From: Bacteroides sp.
Lineage (GTDB): Bacteria; Bacteroidota; Bacteroidia; Bacteroidales; Bacteroidaceae
Direction of reading: 5' to 3'
NCBI GenBank assembly: GCA_019412865.1
Contig: DXOJ01000236.1
Location: 1,717 to 10,350 of the forward strand
DNA: 8,634 nt
Of this stretch, positions 1-6,551 are shown piece by piece; positions within the stretch are counted from its first letter, which is position 1; the number at the start of each line of letters is the position of its first letter. The notes below the pieces were generated by a model that did no database searches, was not told the origin of the DNA, and saw nothing but the letters and a program-made list of their open reading frames with translations. A program made the position numbers and the translations under genes.

Positions 1-1
1 C

Positions 2-793
2 CCCAGAGACATCGCGTTGCAATATGCCGCCACAAAATCGGCATACGAAACGGCTTCCGCACAAGTGGAACGTAACAAACGACTCCTCTCCCGGCAAGCT
101 ATCTCCGTACAGGAATACGAAATCAGTCTCGCCAACTACCAGAAAGCGAAATCTGAATACGAACTATCCGCCAACAATATGCGCGACACGAAACTGACCG
201 CTCCTTTTGATGGTTCCATCGAAAAGAGATTGGTGGAAAATTATCAGCGTGTCAACTCCGGAGAAGGCATCGTTCAGCTTGTCAACACGCATAATCTACG
301 CATCAAATTCACCATTCCGGATGCTTATCTGTACTTGTTGCGCGCCAAAGACCCGCGTTTCCTTGTTGAATTTGACACCTTCAAAGGACACGTGTTTCAA
401 GCAAAACTAGAAGAATATCTGGATATTTCGACCGATGGCACAGGTATCCCGGTCAGCATCACGATTGACGACCCGTCATTCGACCGTGACCTTTATGCTG
501 TGAAACCCGGTTTCACCTGCGGCATCCGTTTCACGGCAGATGTGGGCCCGTTAGTGCAGAACAGCTGGACAATCATACCGCTTAGCGCCGTATTCGGTGA
601 AAGCGAAGGAAACAAAATGTATGTTTGGGTGGTAGAAGACAACAAAGTCCACAAACGACAAGTAACCGTGAGCACTCCTACCGGAGAAGCACAGACTCTC
701 ATCTCCGAAGGTTTGAAACCCGGAGAGAAAATCGTCATTGCAGGCGTACACCAACTAGTGGAAGGAGAATCAATTACAACAGTTGATAAATGA
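2..793 (+). CDS. RND efflux periplasmic adaptor (membrane fusion protein), 5'-truncated
   Basis: This is the C-terminal 263 residues of an HlyD/AcrA-type adaptor that links the inner-membrane RND pump to the outer-membrane channel in the periplasm. The reading frame is open from base 2, so the start, signal peptide and first lipoyl half lie outside the window; the TTG at 17 is an internal codon. Counting from base 2, residues 1-65 are a charged, Gln/Glu/Lys-rich helical stretch (the second part of the alpha-hairpin). Residues 65-95 are the second lipoyl half (TAPFDGSIEKR, then VNSGEGIVQLVN). Residues 96-180 form the beta-barrel, ending in KPGFTCGIRF, and 185-263 form the membrane-proximal domain (IIPLSAVFGESEGNKMYVWVV, then GLKPGEKIVIAGVHQLVEGE). 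The permease starts 60 bases downstream, which fits a single efflux operon. The family call is secure; the transported substrate is not predictable. The last four codons fall inside an inverted repeat shared with the intergenic region. Confidence 0.93.
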   Translation, partial: PRDIALQYAATKSAYETASAQVERNKRLLSRQAISVQEYEISLANYQKAKSEYELSANNMRDTKLTAPFDGSIEKRLVENYQRVNSGEGIVQLVNTHNLRIKFTIPDAYLYLLRAKDPRFLVEFDTFKGHVFQAKLEEYLDISTDGTGIPVSITIDDPSFDRDLYAVKPGFTCGIRFTADVGPLVQNSWTIIPLSAVFGESEGNKMYVWVVEDNKVHKRQVTVSTPTGEAQTLISEGLKPGEKIVIAGVHQLVEGESITTVDK

Positions 794-853
794 TAGCTGA
801 TAACACCTATCATTTACAACCTATCATTTATCAACTATCAACTATCATTTATT
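781..853. repeat. Short direct-repeat cluster with a 16-bp perfect inverted repeat
   Basis: The unit CTATCATTTA occurs at 807-816, 821-830 and 842-851, with a partial copy (CTATCA) at 835-840. The first two copies sit in a 14-base period (ACCTATCATTTA at 805 and 819). The same unit occurs in inverse orientation at 787-796, so that AGTTGATAAATGATAG (781-796) is the exact reverse complement of 821-836. The arms are 16 bp with a 24-base loop. The left arm covers the last codons and TGA stop of the adaptor gene, and the cluster ends directly at the ATG of the permease gene. A stem here in the polycistronic mRNA could affect stability or permease translation, but no T-tract follows it, so it is not a typical terminator. 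The repeats are seen directly; the function is inference. Confidence 0.85.
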
Positions 854-3800
854 ATGAGTTTAGCTAGATATTCATTAGATAATACGAAAATCATCTATTT
901 CTTTCTTGCCGTATTGCTGATTGGGGGAATCACTTCCTTTGGCAAACTGGGTAAGAAAGAGGATGCTCCTTTCGTGATAAAGTCGGCGGTTATCATGACC
1001 CGTTATCCGGGTGCCGAGCCGGCTGAAGTGGAGCGGTTGATTACCGAGCCCATCTCTCGCGAGATTCAAAGTATGAGCGGTGTGTACAAGATTAAATCAG
1101 AATCTATGTACGGACTTTCAAAAATCACATTCGAGTTGCAACCTTCCTTGTCGGCAAGCTCCATTCCGCAAAAGTGGGACGAGTTGCGACGGAAAGTGCT
1201 CAATATACAGCCACAGTTGCCGAGCGGTGCTTCTGCACCAACGGTTTCCGATGATTTCGGTGACGTGTTCGGCATCTATTACGGTCTGACGGCGGACGAC
1301 GGTTACACATACGAAGAGATGCGCAACTGGGCGGAACGGATCAAGACGCAGGTAGTGACGGCAGACGGAGTGATGAAAGTGGCTTTGTTCGGAACACAGA
1401 CAGAAGTGGTCAATATTCTTATTTCGACCCATAAGCTCGTAGGTATGGGCATCGACCCCAAACAGCTTGCCAGTCTGCTGCAATCGCAGAATCAGATTAT
1501 CAATACCGGAGAAATCCGTGCCGGTGAGCAACAGCTCCGGGTGACTGCTAACGGTATGTACACCACCGTAGACGATATCCGCAACCAAGTAATTACCACA
1601 AAGGCCGGACAGGTGAAACTCGGTGATATCGCCGTTATTGAAAAAGGTTACATGGACCCTCCATCCAACATTATGCACGTGAACGGCAAACGTGCCATCG
1701 GCATCGGTGTCTCCACCGACCCGCAACGGGATGTGGTGCAGACGGGTAAGAATGTGAAAGCCAAGCTAGACGAATTGCTGCCACTGATGCCTGTGGGATT
1801 GGAGTTGCAAAGTCTGTATCTGGAAAACGAGATAGCCAATGAGGCTAACAACGGATTTATCATCAATCTGATCGAATCTATTCTGATTGTGATTGTGATT
1901 ATCATGTTGGTGATGGGGCTGCGTGCAGGTATGCTAATCGGTTCGTCACTGATTTTCTCCATTGGAGGTACATTGCTCATCATGTCTTTCTTCGGTGTCG
2001 GACTGAACCGTACTTCGCTGGCGGGATTTATCATCGCTATGGGTATGCTGGTGGACAACGCCATTGTAGTGACGGATAACGCACAGATTGCCATTGCCCG
2101 CGGAGTAGACCGGCGGAAAGCACTGATAGACGGTGCAACGGGCCCGCAATGGGGATTGCTCGGGGCTACTTTTATCGCTATCTGTTCGTTCCTCCCGCTC
2201 TACCTCGCTCCTTCTGCCGTAGCGGAAATCGTGAAACCGCTTTTTGTGGTACTTGCCATCTCGTTGGGATTGAGCTGGGTACTTGCACTGACACAGACCA
2301 CTGTTTTTGGTAATTTCATCCTGAAAGCGAAAGCAAAGGATGGTGCCAAAGACCCGTATGATAAACCGTTTTATCACAAATTCGCTTCTATCCTCCGTAC
2401 GCTGATTCGCAGGAAAACGTTGACACTAGGTTCGATGGTAGTGCTTTTTGTTGCTTCATTGATTATCATGGGGACGATGCCTCAAAACTTCTTCCCTTCT
2501 CTGGACAAGCCTTATTTCCGGGCGGACGTGTTCTATCCAGACGGGTATAGCATCAATGATGTGGTGAAAGAGATGAAATCGGTGGAAGAGCATCTGGCAA
2601 AACAGCCGGAAGTGAAAAAAGTGTCGATCACCTTCGGCAGCACGCCGTTGAGGTATTACCTTGCTTCCACTTCCGTAGGGCCGAAACCGAATTTTGCCAA
2701 TGTGTTGATTGAATTGACAGACAGTAAATATACAAAAGAGTATGAGGAAGATTTCGACGCATATATGAAGGCGAATTATCCAAATGCGATTACGCGTACA
2801 AGTCTGTTCAAGCTGTCGCCCGCGGTGGATGCCGCTATCGAAATCGGATTTATAGGACCGGATGTAGACACGCTTGTGGCGCTCACCAATCAGGCATTGG
2901 AGATTATGCACCGGAATCCGGATTTAATCAATGTACGCAATTCGTGGGGAAACAAGATTCCTGTGTGGAAACCGATATATAGTCCCGAACGGGCACAGCC
3001 ATTAGGGGTGTCCCGTCAGGGCATGGCACAGAGTATCCAGATCGGAACTACGGGTATGACGCTCGGAGAATACCGGCAGGGGGATCAGGTGTTGCCTATC
3101 TTATTGAAGGACAACACAGTGGATTCGTTCCGCATCAATGATTTGCGCACGCTGCCCGTGTTTGGTACGGGTAATGAGACGACCAGCCTGGAACAGGTGG
3201 TATCGGAATTTAATTTCCAGTATCGTTTCTCGAACGTGAAAGATTACAATCGGCAAATAGTGATGATGGCACAGTGCGATCCGCGTCGCGGGGTAAATGC
3301 GATTGCTGCTTTCAATGAAGTTTGGCCGCTGGTGCAAAAAGAGATAAAAGTGCCGGAGGGATATACAATGAAGTATTTCGGGGAGCAGGAAAGTCAGGTG
3401 GAGTCTAACGAGTCACTGGCGAAAAACTTACCGTTGACGTTCTTCCTGATGTTTGTCACTCTATTATTCTTGTTCAGGACGTATCGTAAACCGACAGTGA
3501 TTCTGTTGATGTTGCCGCTTATCTTTATCGGTATCGTGTTAGGATTGGTGTTACTCGGCAAGTCGTTCGACTTCTTCTCTATCCTGGGGTTGCTCGGACT
3601 GATTGGTATGAATATCAAAAACGCGATTGTGCTTGTGGAGCAGATTGACCTGGAGGCAAAGACGGGCAAAAAGCCGTTGGATGCTGTTGTCAGTGCCACG
3701 ACCAGCCGTATTATTCCTGTAGCGATGGCGTCGGGTACTACTATTCTGGGTATGTTGCCATTGTTGTTCGATGCGATGTTTGGCGGCATGGCGGCTACCA

Positions 3801-3886
3801 TTATGGGAGGTTTGTTGGTGGCTTCGGCACTGACATTGTTTGTTCTTCCGGTAGCTTATTGTGCTATTCAGAGAATCAAAGGATAA
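854..3886 (+). CDS. RND-family efflux permease, inner-membrane subunit
   Basis: A complete 1010-residue RND transporter (AcrB is slightly longer at about 1050). It would act as a trimer in the inner membrane, capturing substrate from the periplasm or membrane and passing it to the outer-membrane channel using an ion gradient. The fold is the expected internal duplication: TM1 at about residues 12-29, a large periplasmic porter loop about 31-335, TM2-TM6 about 337-482, TM7 about 522-540, a second porter loop about 545-855, and TM8-TM12 about 861-1003. The TM4 relay motif reads GMLVDNAIVV, with D401 matching AcrB Asp407 and N402 in place of Asp408. The TM10 lysine is kept (GMNIKNAIVLVE, K922). 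The N-terminal loop (KKEDAPFVIK, then YPGAEPAEVE) recalls the TriC-like branch rather than classical AcrB, from memory of the families. The ATG at 854 abuts the repeat cluster and gives a proper short cytoplasmic N-terminus before TM1. It sits between adaptor and channel genes, so one operon is likely. The substrate is unknown. Confidence 0.96.
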   Translation: MSLARYSLDNTKIIYFFLAVLLIGGITSFGKLGKKEDAPFVIKSAVIMTRYPGAEPAEVERLITEPISREIQSMSGVYKIKSESMYGLSKITFELQPSLSASSIPQKWDELRRKVLNIQPQLPSGASAPTVSDDFGDVFGIYYGLTADDGYTYEEMRNWAERIKTQVVTADGVMKVALFGTQTEVVNILISTHKLVGMGIDPKQLASLLQSQNQIINTGEIRAGEQQLRVTANGMYTTVDDIRNQVITTKAGQVKLGDIAVIEKGYMDPPSNIMHVNGKRAIGIGVSTDPQRDVVQTGKNVKAKLDELLPLMPVGLELQSLYLENEIANEANNGFIINLIESILIVIVIIMLVMGLRAGMLIGSSLIFSIGGTLLIMSFFGVGLNRTSLAGFIIAMGMLVDNAIVVTDNAQIAIARGVDRRKALIDGATGPQWGLLGATFIAICSFLPLYLAPSAVAEIVKPLFVVLAISLGLSWVLALTQTTVFGNFILKAKAKDGAKDPYDKPFYHKFASILRTLIRRKTLTLGSMVVLFVASLIIMGTMPQNFFPSLDKPYFRADVFYPDGYSINDVVKEMKSVEEHLAKQPEVKKVSITFGSTPLRYYLASTSVGPKPNFANVLIELTDSKYTKEYEEDFDAYMKANYPNAITRTSLFKLSPAVDAAIEIGFIGPDVDTLVALTNQALEIMHRNPDLINVRNSWGNKIPVWKPIYSPERAQPLGVSRQGMAQSIQIGTTGMTLGEYRQGDQVLPILLKDNTVDSFRINDLRTLPVFGTGNETTSLEQVVSEFNFQYRFSNVKDYNRQIVMMAQCDPRRGVNAIAAFNEVWPLVQKEIKVPEGYTMKYFGEQESQVESNESLAKNLPLTFFLMFVTLLFLFRTYRKPTVILLMLPLIFIGIVLGLVLLGKSFDFFSILGLLGLIGMNIKNAIVLVEQIDLEAKTGKKPLDAVVSATTSRIIPVAMASGTTILGMLPLLFDAMFGGMAATIMGGLLVASALTLFVLPVAYCAIQRIKG

Positions 3887-3934
3887 TTGCCTACTCTTAT
3901 ATGAAACTTGAATTTATTGTTTAGATTGAATAAA

Positions 3935-5206
3935 ATGAAAACTCAACTTATAACTCTGTCTCTATTGTTCCTCGGCCTCACGGCCGGGGCACAACAGCCT
4001 TATCTTAGCCGGGAAGCCTACCGGGATAAGGTGGAAGCTTACAGCCAAATACTGAAGCAACAGAAACTAAAGACGATGGCAAGTACGGAAGCACGGAAAA
4101 TTGCTCATACCGGTTTCTTACCTAAAATCGATGCCAATGCGGACGGTACGCTCAACATGAGTGACCTTAGTGCATGGAACGAACCATTAGGCGAATACCG
4201 CAATCATACTTATCAAGGAGTATTTATCGTTTCGCAACCGTTGTACACAGGAGGCGCGCTCAACGCCCAGCACAAGATTGCCAAAGCAGATGAAAAGCTG
4301 AATCAGCTGAACGAAGAGCTTACTATCGACCAAATTCATTATCAGAGTGATGCGGTTTACTGGAATGCTTCTGCCTCACAGGCTATGTTGCAAGCGGCTG
4401 ATAAGTATCAAAGCATCGTGAAACAGCAGTATGACATCATACAGGATCGTTTCAGCGACGGAATGATTAGCCGTACGGATTTATTAATGATTTCCACCCG
4501 GCTGAAAGAAGCGGAACTGCAATATATCAAGGCTCGCCAGAATTATACACTGGCCCTCCAAAAGTTGAACATCTTAATGGGAGAAGAGCCGAACAGCCCG
4601 GTAGACAGCCTTTATACGATTGACAAGGCTTCTGCCCCGGTACAGATACTTTCCTTGGAGAATGTACTGCAACGCCGTGCGGATTTTGAAAGTACGGAAG
4701 TGAACATCATGAAGAGTGAGGCGCAGCGCAAAGCAGCTCTTAGCCAGTTCAACCCGCAACTGAATATGTATTTCAGTGGCGGATGGGCTACGGCTACACC
4801 TAATCTCGGATATGATGTATCTTTCAATCCGGTCGTCGGCATTAATATCAATATCCCGATTTTCCGGTGGGGAGCCCGGTTCAAAACGAACCGCCAGCAA
4901 AAAGCGTACATCGGAATACAGAAACTGCAACAGAGTTATGTGACGGACAATATCAACGAGGAACTTTCTGCCGCACTGACCAAACTGACGGAAACGGAAT
5001 ATCAAGTAAAAACTGCTACCGAGACTATGAATCTGGCCAATGAAAATCTCGACCTGGTTTCGTTCTCTTACAATGAGGGAAAAGCGAATATGGTGGATGT
5101 GTTGTCGGCACAGCTATCATGGACGCAAGCGCACACGAATCTGATTAATGCGTATCTGTCGGAAAAGATGGCGATAGCAGAATACAGGAAAGTGATTAGC
5201 GAATAA
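3935..5206 (+). CDS. TolC-family outer-membrane efflux channel
   Basis: A 423-residue outer-membrane factor, the exit duct of the efflux complex. From the ATG at 3935, residues 1-20 form a classical signal peptide (MKTQLITLSLLFLGLTAGAQ) with likely signal peptidase I cleavage after AGA. No lipobox cysteine is present, so it is not predicted to be a lipoprotein. Two TolC repeats follow. The first has long helices around 24-60 and 110-215, flanking a strand region with QPLYTGGALNAQHK (101-114). The second runs through FNPQLNMYFSGGW (272-284) and the matching NIPIFRWGARFKTNRQ (306-321) to a final helix ending YNEGKANMVDVLSAQLSWTQA. The paired LYTGG/IFRWG turns and NEG..N..DVL motif are typical of the family. 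An in-frame TTG at 3908 would add nine residues (MNLLFRLNK) before the signal peptide; the ATG is preferred because it places the n-region correctly. The gap to the permease stop is 48 bases, so the gene is probably cotranscribed with it. Confidence 0.95.
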   Translation: MKTQLITLSLLFLGLTAGAQQPYLSREAYRDKVEAYSQILKQQKLKTMASTEARKIAHTGFLPKIDANADGTLNMSDLSAWNEPLGEYRNHTYQGVFIVSQPLYTGGALNAQHKIAKADEKLNQLNEELTIDQIHYQSDAVYWNASASQAMLQAADKYQSIVKQQYDIIQDRFSDGMISRTDLLMISTRLKEAELQYIKARQNYTLALQKLNILMGEEPNSPVDSLYTIDKASAPVQILSLENVLQRRADFESTEVNIMKSEAQRKAALSQFNPQLNMYFSGGWATATPNLGYDVSFNPVVGININIPIFRWGARFKTNRQQKAYIGIQKLQQSYVTDNINEELSAALTKLTETEYQVKTATETMNLANENLDLVSFSYNEGKANMVDVLSAQLSWTQAHTNLINAYLSEKMAIAEYRKVISE

Positions 5207-5247
5207 AAGAAGAATCTGAAATCTGTATTCATAAAGCAGTATATAAT

Positions 5248-5290
5248 AAGAAATCCGGAGAATGGGCAATATCCATATCTCCGGATTCTT
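5248..5290. terminator. Likely bidirectional terminator between convergent operons
   Basis: AATCCGGAGA (5252-5261) pairs with TCTCCGGATT (5278-5287), a 10-bp stem with a GC core. One base is then bulged (5251), and AAG at 5248-5250 pairs with CTT at 5288-5290. Inside the loop, ATGG (5262-5265) can pair with CCAT (5273-5276), lengthening the hairpin. On the - strand the stem is followed by TTTCTTATTATAT, a moderate T-rich run; on the + strand the tail (CTTGTATATAAGG) is poor. It lies in the 107-base gap between the TolC-type gene and oadB, which point at each other, and is therefore well placed to stop both transcripts. The rest of the gap shows nothing else recognisable. Confidence 0.7.
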
Positions 5291-5313
5291 GTATATAAGG
5301 TCAGCTATATTGA

Positions 5314-6549
5314 CTACGCAAGGAAGGAAATCAACACACCCGCAGCTACAGCAGAACCGATTACTCCGGAGATGTTGCTCGCCATGCAGTATTGCAATAC
5401 GTGATTCTTCGGATCGTACTTCAAAGCTATTTCATTGGCTACACGGCTTGCCATTGGAACAGCACTCAAGCCGGTGGCACCGATAAGCGGATTGATTTTC
5501 TTCTTAGAGAAGAGATTCACCAATTTCACGAACAAGATACCTCCTGTGATGGAAAGGGCAAATGCCAGGAAACCACCTACTACGATGCCGATAGTTGTCC
5601 AGTTCAGGAAGGCTTCTGTGGTCATCGTTGCTCCTACCGACAGTCCGAGGAAGATAGTAGCCGCATTCATGATGCTATTGGAAGCAGCGTCGAACAGGCG
5701 GAACGTGTTGGTTCCGATTTCTTTCACCAGGTTACCGAACATCAGCATTCCAATCAATGGCACAGCACTTGGTACGAAGAGAGCCACAACAGTAGTTACC
5801 ACAATCGGGAAGATAATCTTCAAGACACGGAGGTTCTTGATTTCCGTCTTTGAAGGATACATCTTTTCCTGTTCTTTCATATTGATGCTCAATTCCTTCT
5901 TAGTACAGAGCAGTCTCACAACGAGCGGAATAATCACCGGAACGAGTGCCATGTACGAATAAGCGGCAATGGCAATCGGGCCCAGCAAATGTGGCGCCAG
6001 TTTGATAGTCGTAAAGATAGCTGTCGGACCATCCGCACCACCGATAATTCCGAGAGAAGCGGCTTCTTTCGGGGTGAATCCCATCAGGATAGCTACCAAC
6101 AATACGGTAAAGATACCCAGCTGTGCGGCTGCACCGAAAATAGAAAGACGCAGGTTACGCAACATCGGTCCGAAGTCCGTCAACGCACCGACACCCATGA
6201 AGATGATCGGAGGTAGGAAACCTGTTTTAATCAGCATATAGTAGATGAAATTCATCAGTCCCAGTTCGTGGGCGATATCATGCAGAGGCATTTCCCAGAT
6301 GTTTTTCATTACTCCGTTTATCATAATCATGCCATTCTCGTCTGCCTGAATCACACCCATTTCTCCTCCGGGGAAGTTGGCCAACAACACACCGAAAGCG
6401 ATGGGGACAAGCAGCAACGGCTCGTACTGTTTCTTGATACCCAGATAGAGCAGGACGAACGCGATGGCATACATTATCAGGAACTGCGGATCGGCAATGA
6501 TATTGCTGAACGCAGTCATGTCATATAAGTTCTCAAATATTTCGTTCAT
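5314..6549 (-). CDS. oadB: Sodium-pumping decarboxylase beta subunit
   Basis: A complete 411-residue polytopic inner-membrane protein of the OadB/MmdB/GcdB family. It decarboxylates carboxybiotin delivered by the alpha subunit and couples this to Na+ export. Hallmarks are KKQYEPLLLVPIAFG (39-53), MGVGALTDFGPML (118-130), GIIGGADGPTAI (167-178), AAYSYMALVP (195-204), TIFLGLSVGA (298-307), NPLIGATGLSAVPMASRVAN (353-372) and a C-terminal SGVIGSAVAAGVL. The residues I recall as functionally important in Klebsiella OadB (Asp203, Tyr229, Asn373, Gly377, Ser382, Arg389) all have counterparts: D173, Y199, N353, G357, S362 and R369, with identical internal spacing. The protein is shorter than the Klebsiella one mainly in the hydrophilic loop around 60-95. 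The ATG at 6549 overlaps the oadA stop by one base. Beta subunits of oxaloacetate, methylmalonyl-CoA and glutaconyl-CoA decarboxylases are very alike, so the substrate class rests on the neighbouring alpha subunit. Confidence 0.95.
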   Translation of the reverse strand: MNEIFENLYDMTAFSNIIADPQFLIMYAIAFVLLYLGIKKQYEPLLLVPIAFGVLLANFPGGEMGVIQADENGMIMINGVMKNIWEMPLHDIAHELGLMNFIYYMLIKTGFLPPIIFMGVGALTDFGPMLRNLRLSIFGAAAQLGIFTVLLVAILMGFTPKEAASLGIIGGADGPTAIFTTIKLAPHLLGPIAIAAYSYMALVPVIIPLVVRLLCTKKELSINMKEQEKMYPSKTEIKNLRVLKIIFPIVVTTVVALFVPSAVPLIGMLMFGNLVKEIGTNTFRLFDAASNSIMNAATIFLGLSVGATMTTEAFLNWTTIGIVVGGFLAFALSITGGILFVKLVNLFSKKKINPLIGATGLSAVPMASRVANEIALKYDPKNHVLQYCMASNISGVIGSAVAAGVLISFLA

Positions 6550-6551
6550 TA
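6547..6551 (-). other. oadA stop / oadB start overlap (TAATG)
   Basis: On the - strand the TAA stop of oadA (6551-6549) shares its last base with the ATG of oadB (6549-6547). This arrangement usually means the downstream gene is translated by ribosomes finishing the upstream one. An AGGA lies only two bases before the ATG, too close to be a conventional ribosome binding site, which supports coupling rather than independent initiation. Coupling would help keep the alpha and beta subunits in balance. Confidence 0.8.

Noticed and set aside
17..19. TTG at 17 as the start of the adaptor gene
   Set aside because: The frame is open upstream to base 2, and the product from here would lack a signal peptide and half of the coiled-coil and lipoyl domains. 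The gene is truncated by the window edge.
805..853. Possible miniature CRISPR array in the repeat cluster
   Set aside because: Units are only about 10-12 bases, spacers are 2-11 bases and irregular, and no cas genes are near.
1118..1726. Long open frame (about 200 codons) on the - strand inside the permease gene
   Set aside because: It is fully antisense to a strongly conserved RND coding region, and its product is rich in His, Cys and Arg with no recognisable domain. It is a shadow of codon bias in the true gene.
5392..5962. Overlapping + strand frames of 153 and 175 codons, antisense to oadB
   Set aside because: The - strand product matches OadB throughout with all key residues. Two different antisense frames being open together points to base composition, not genes.
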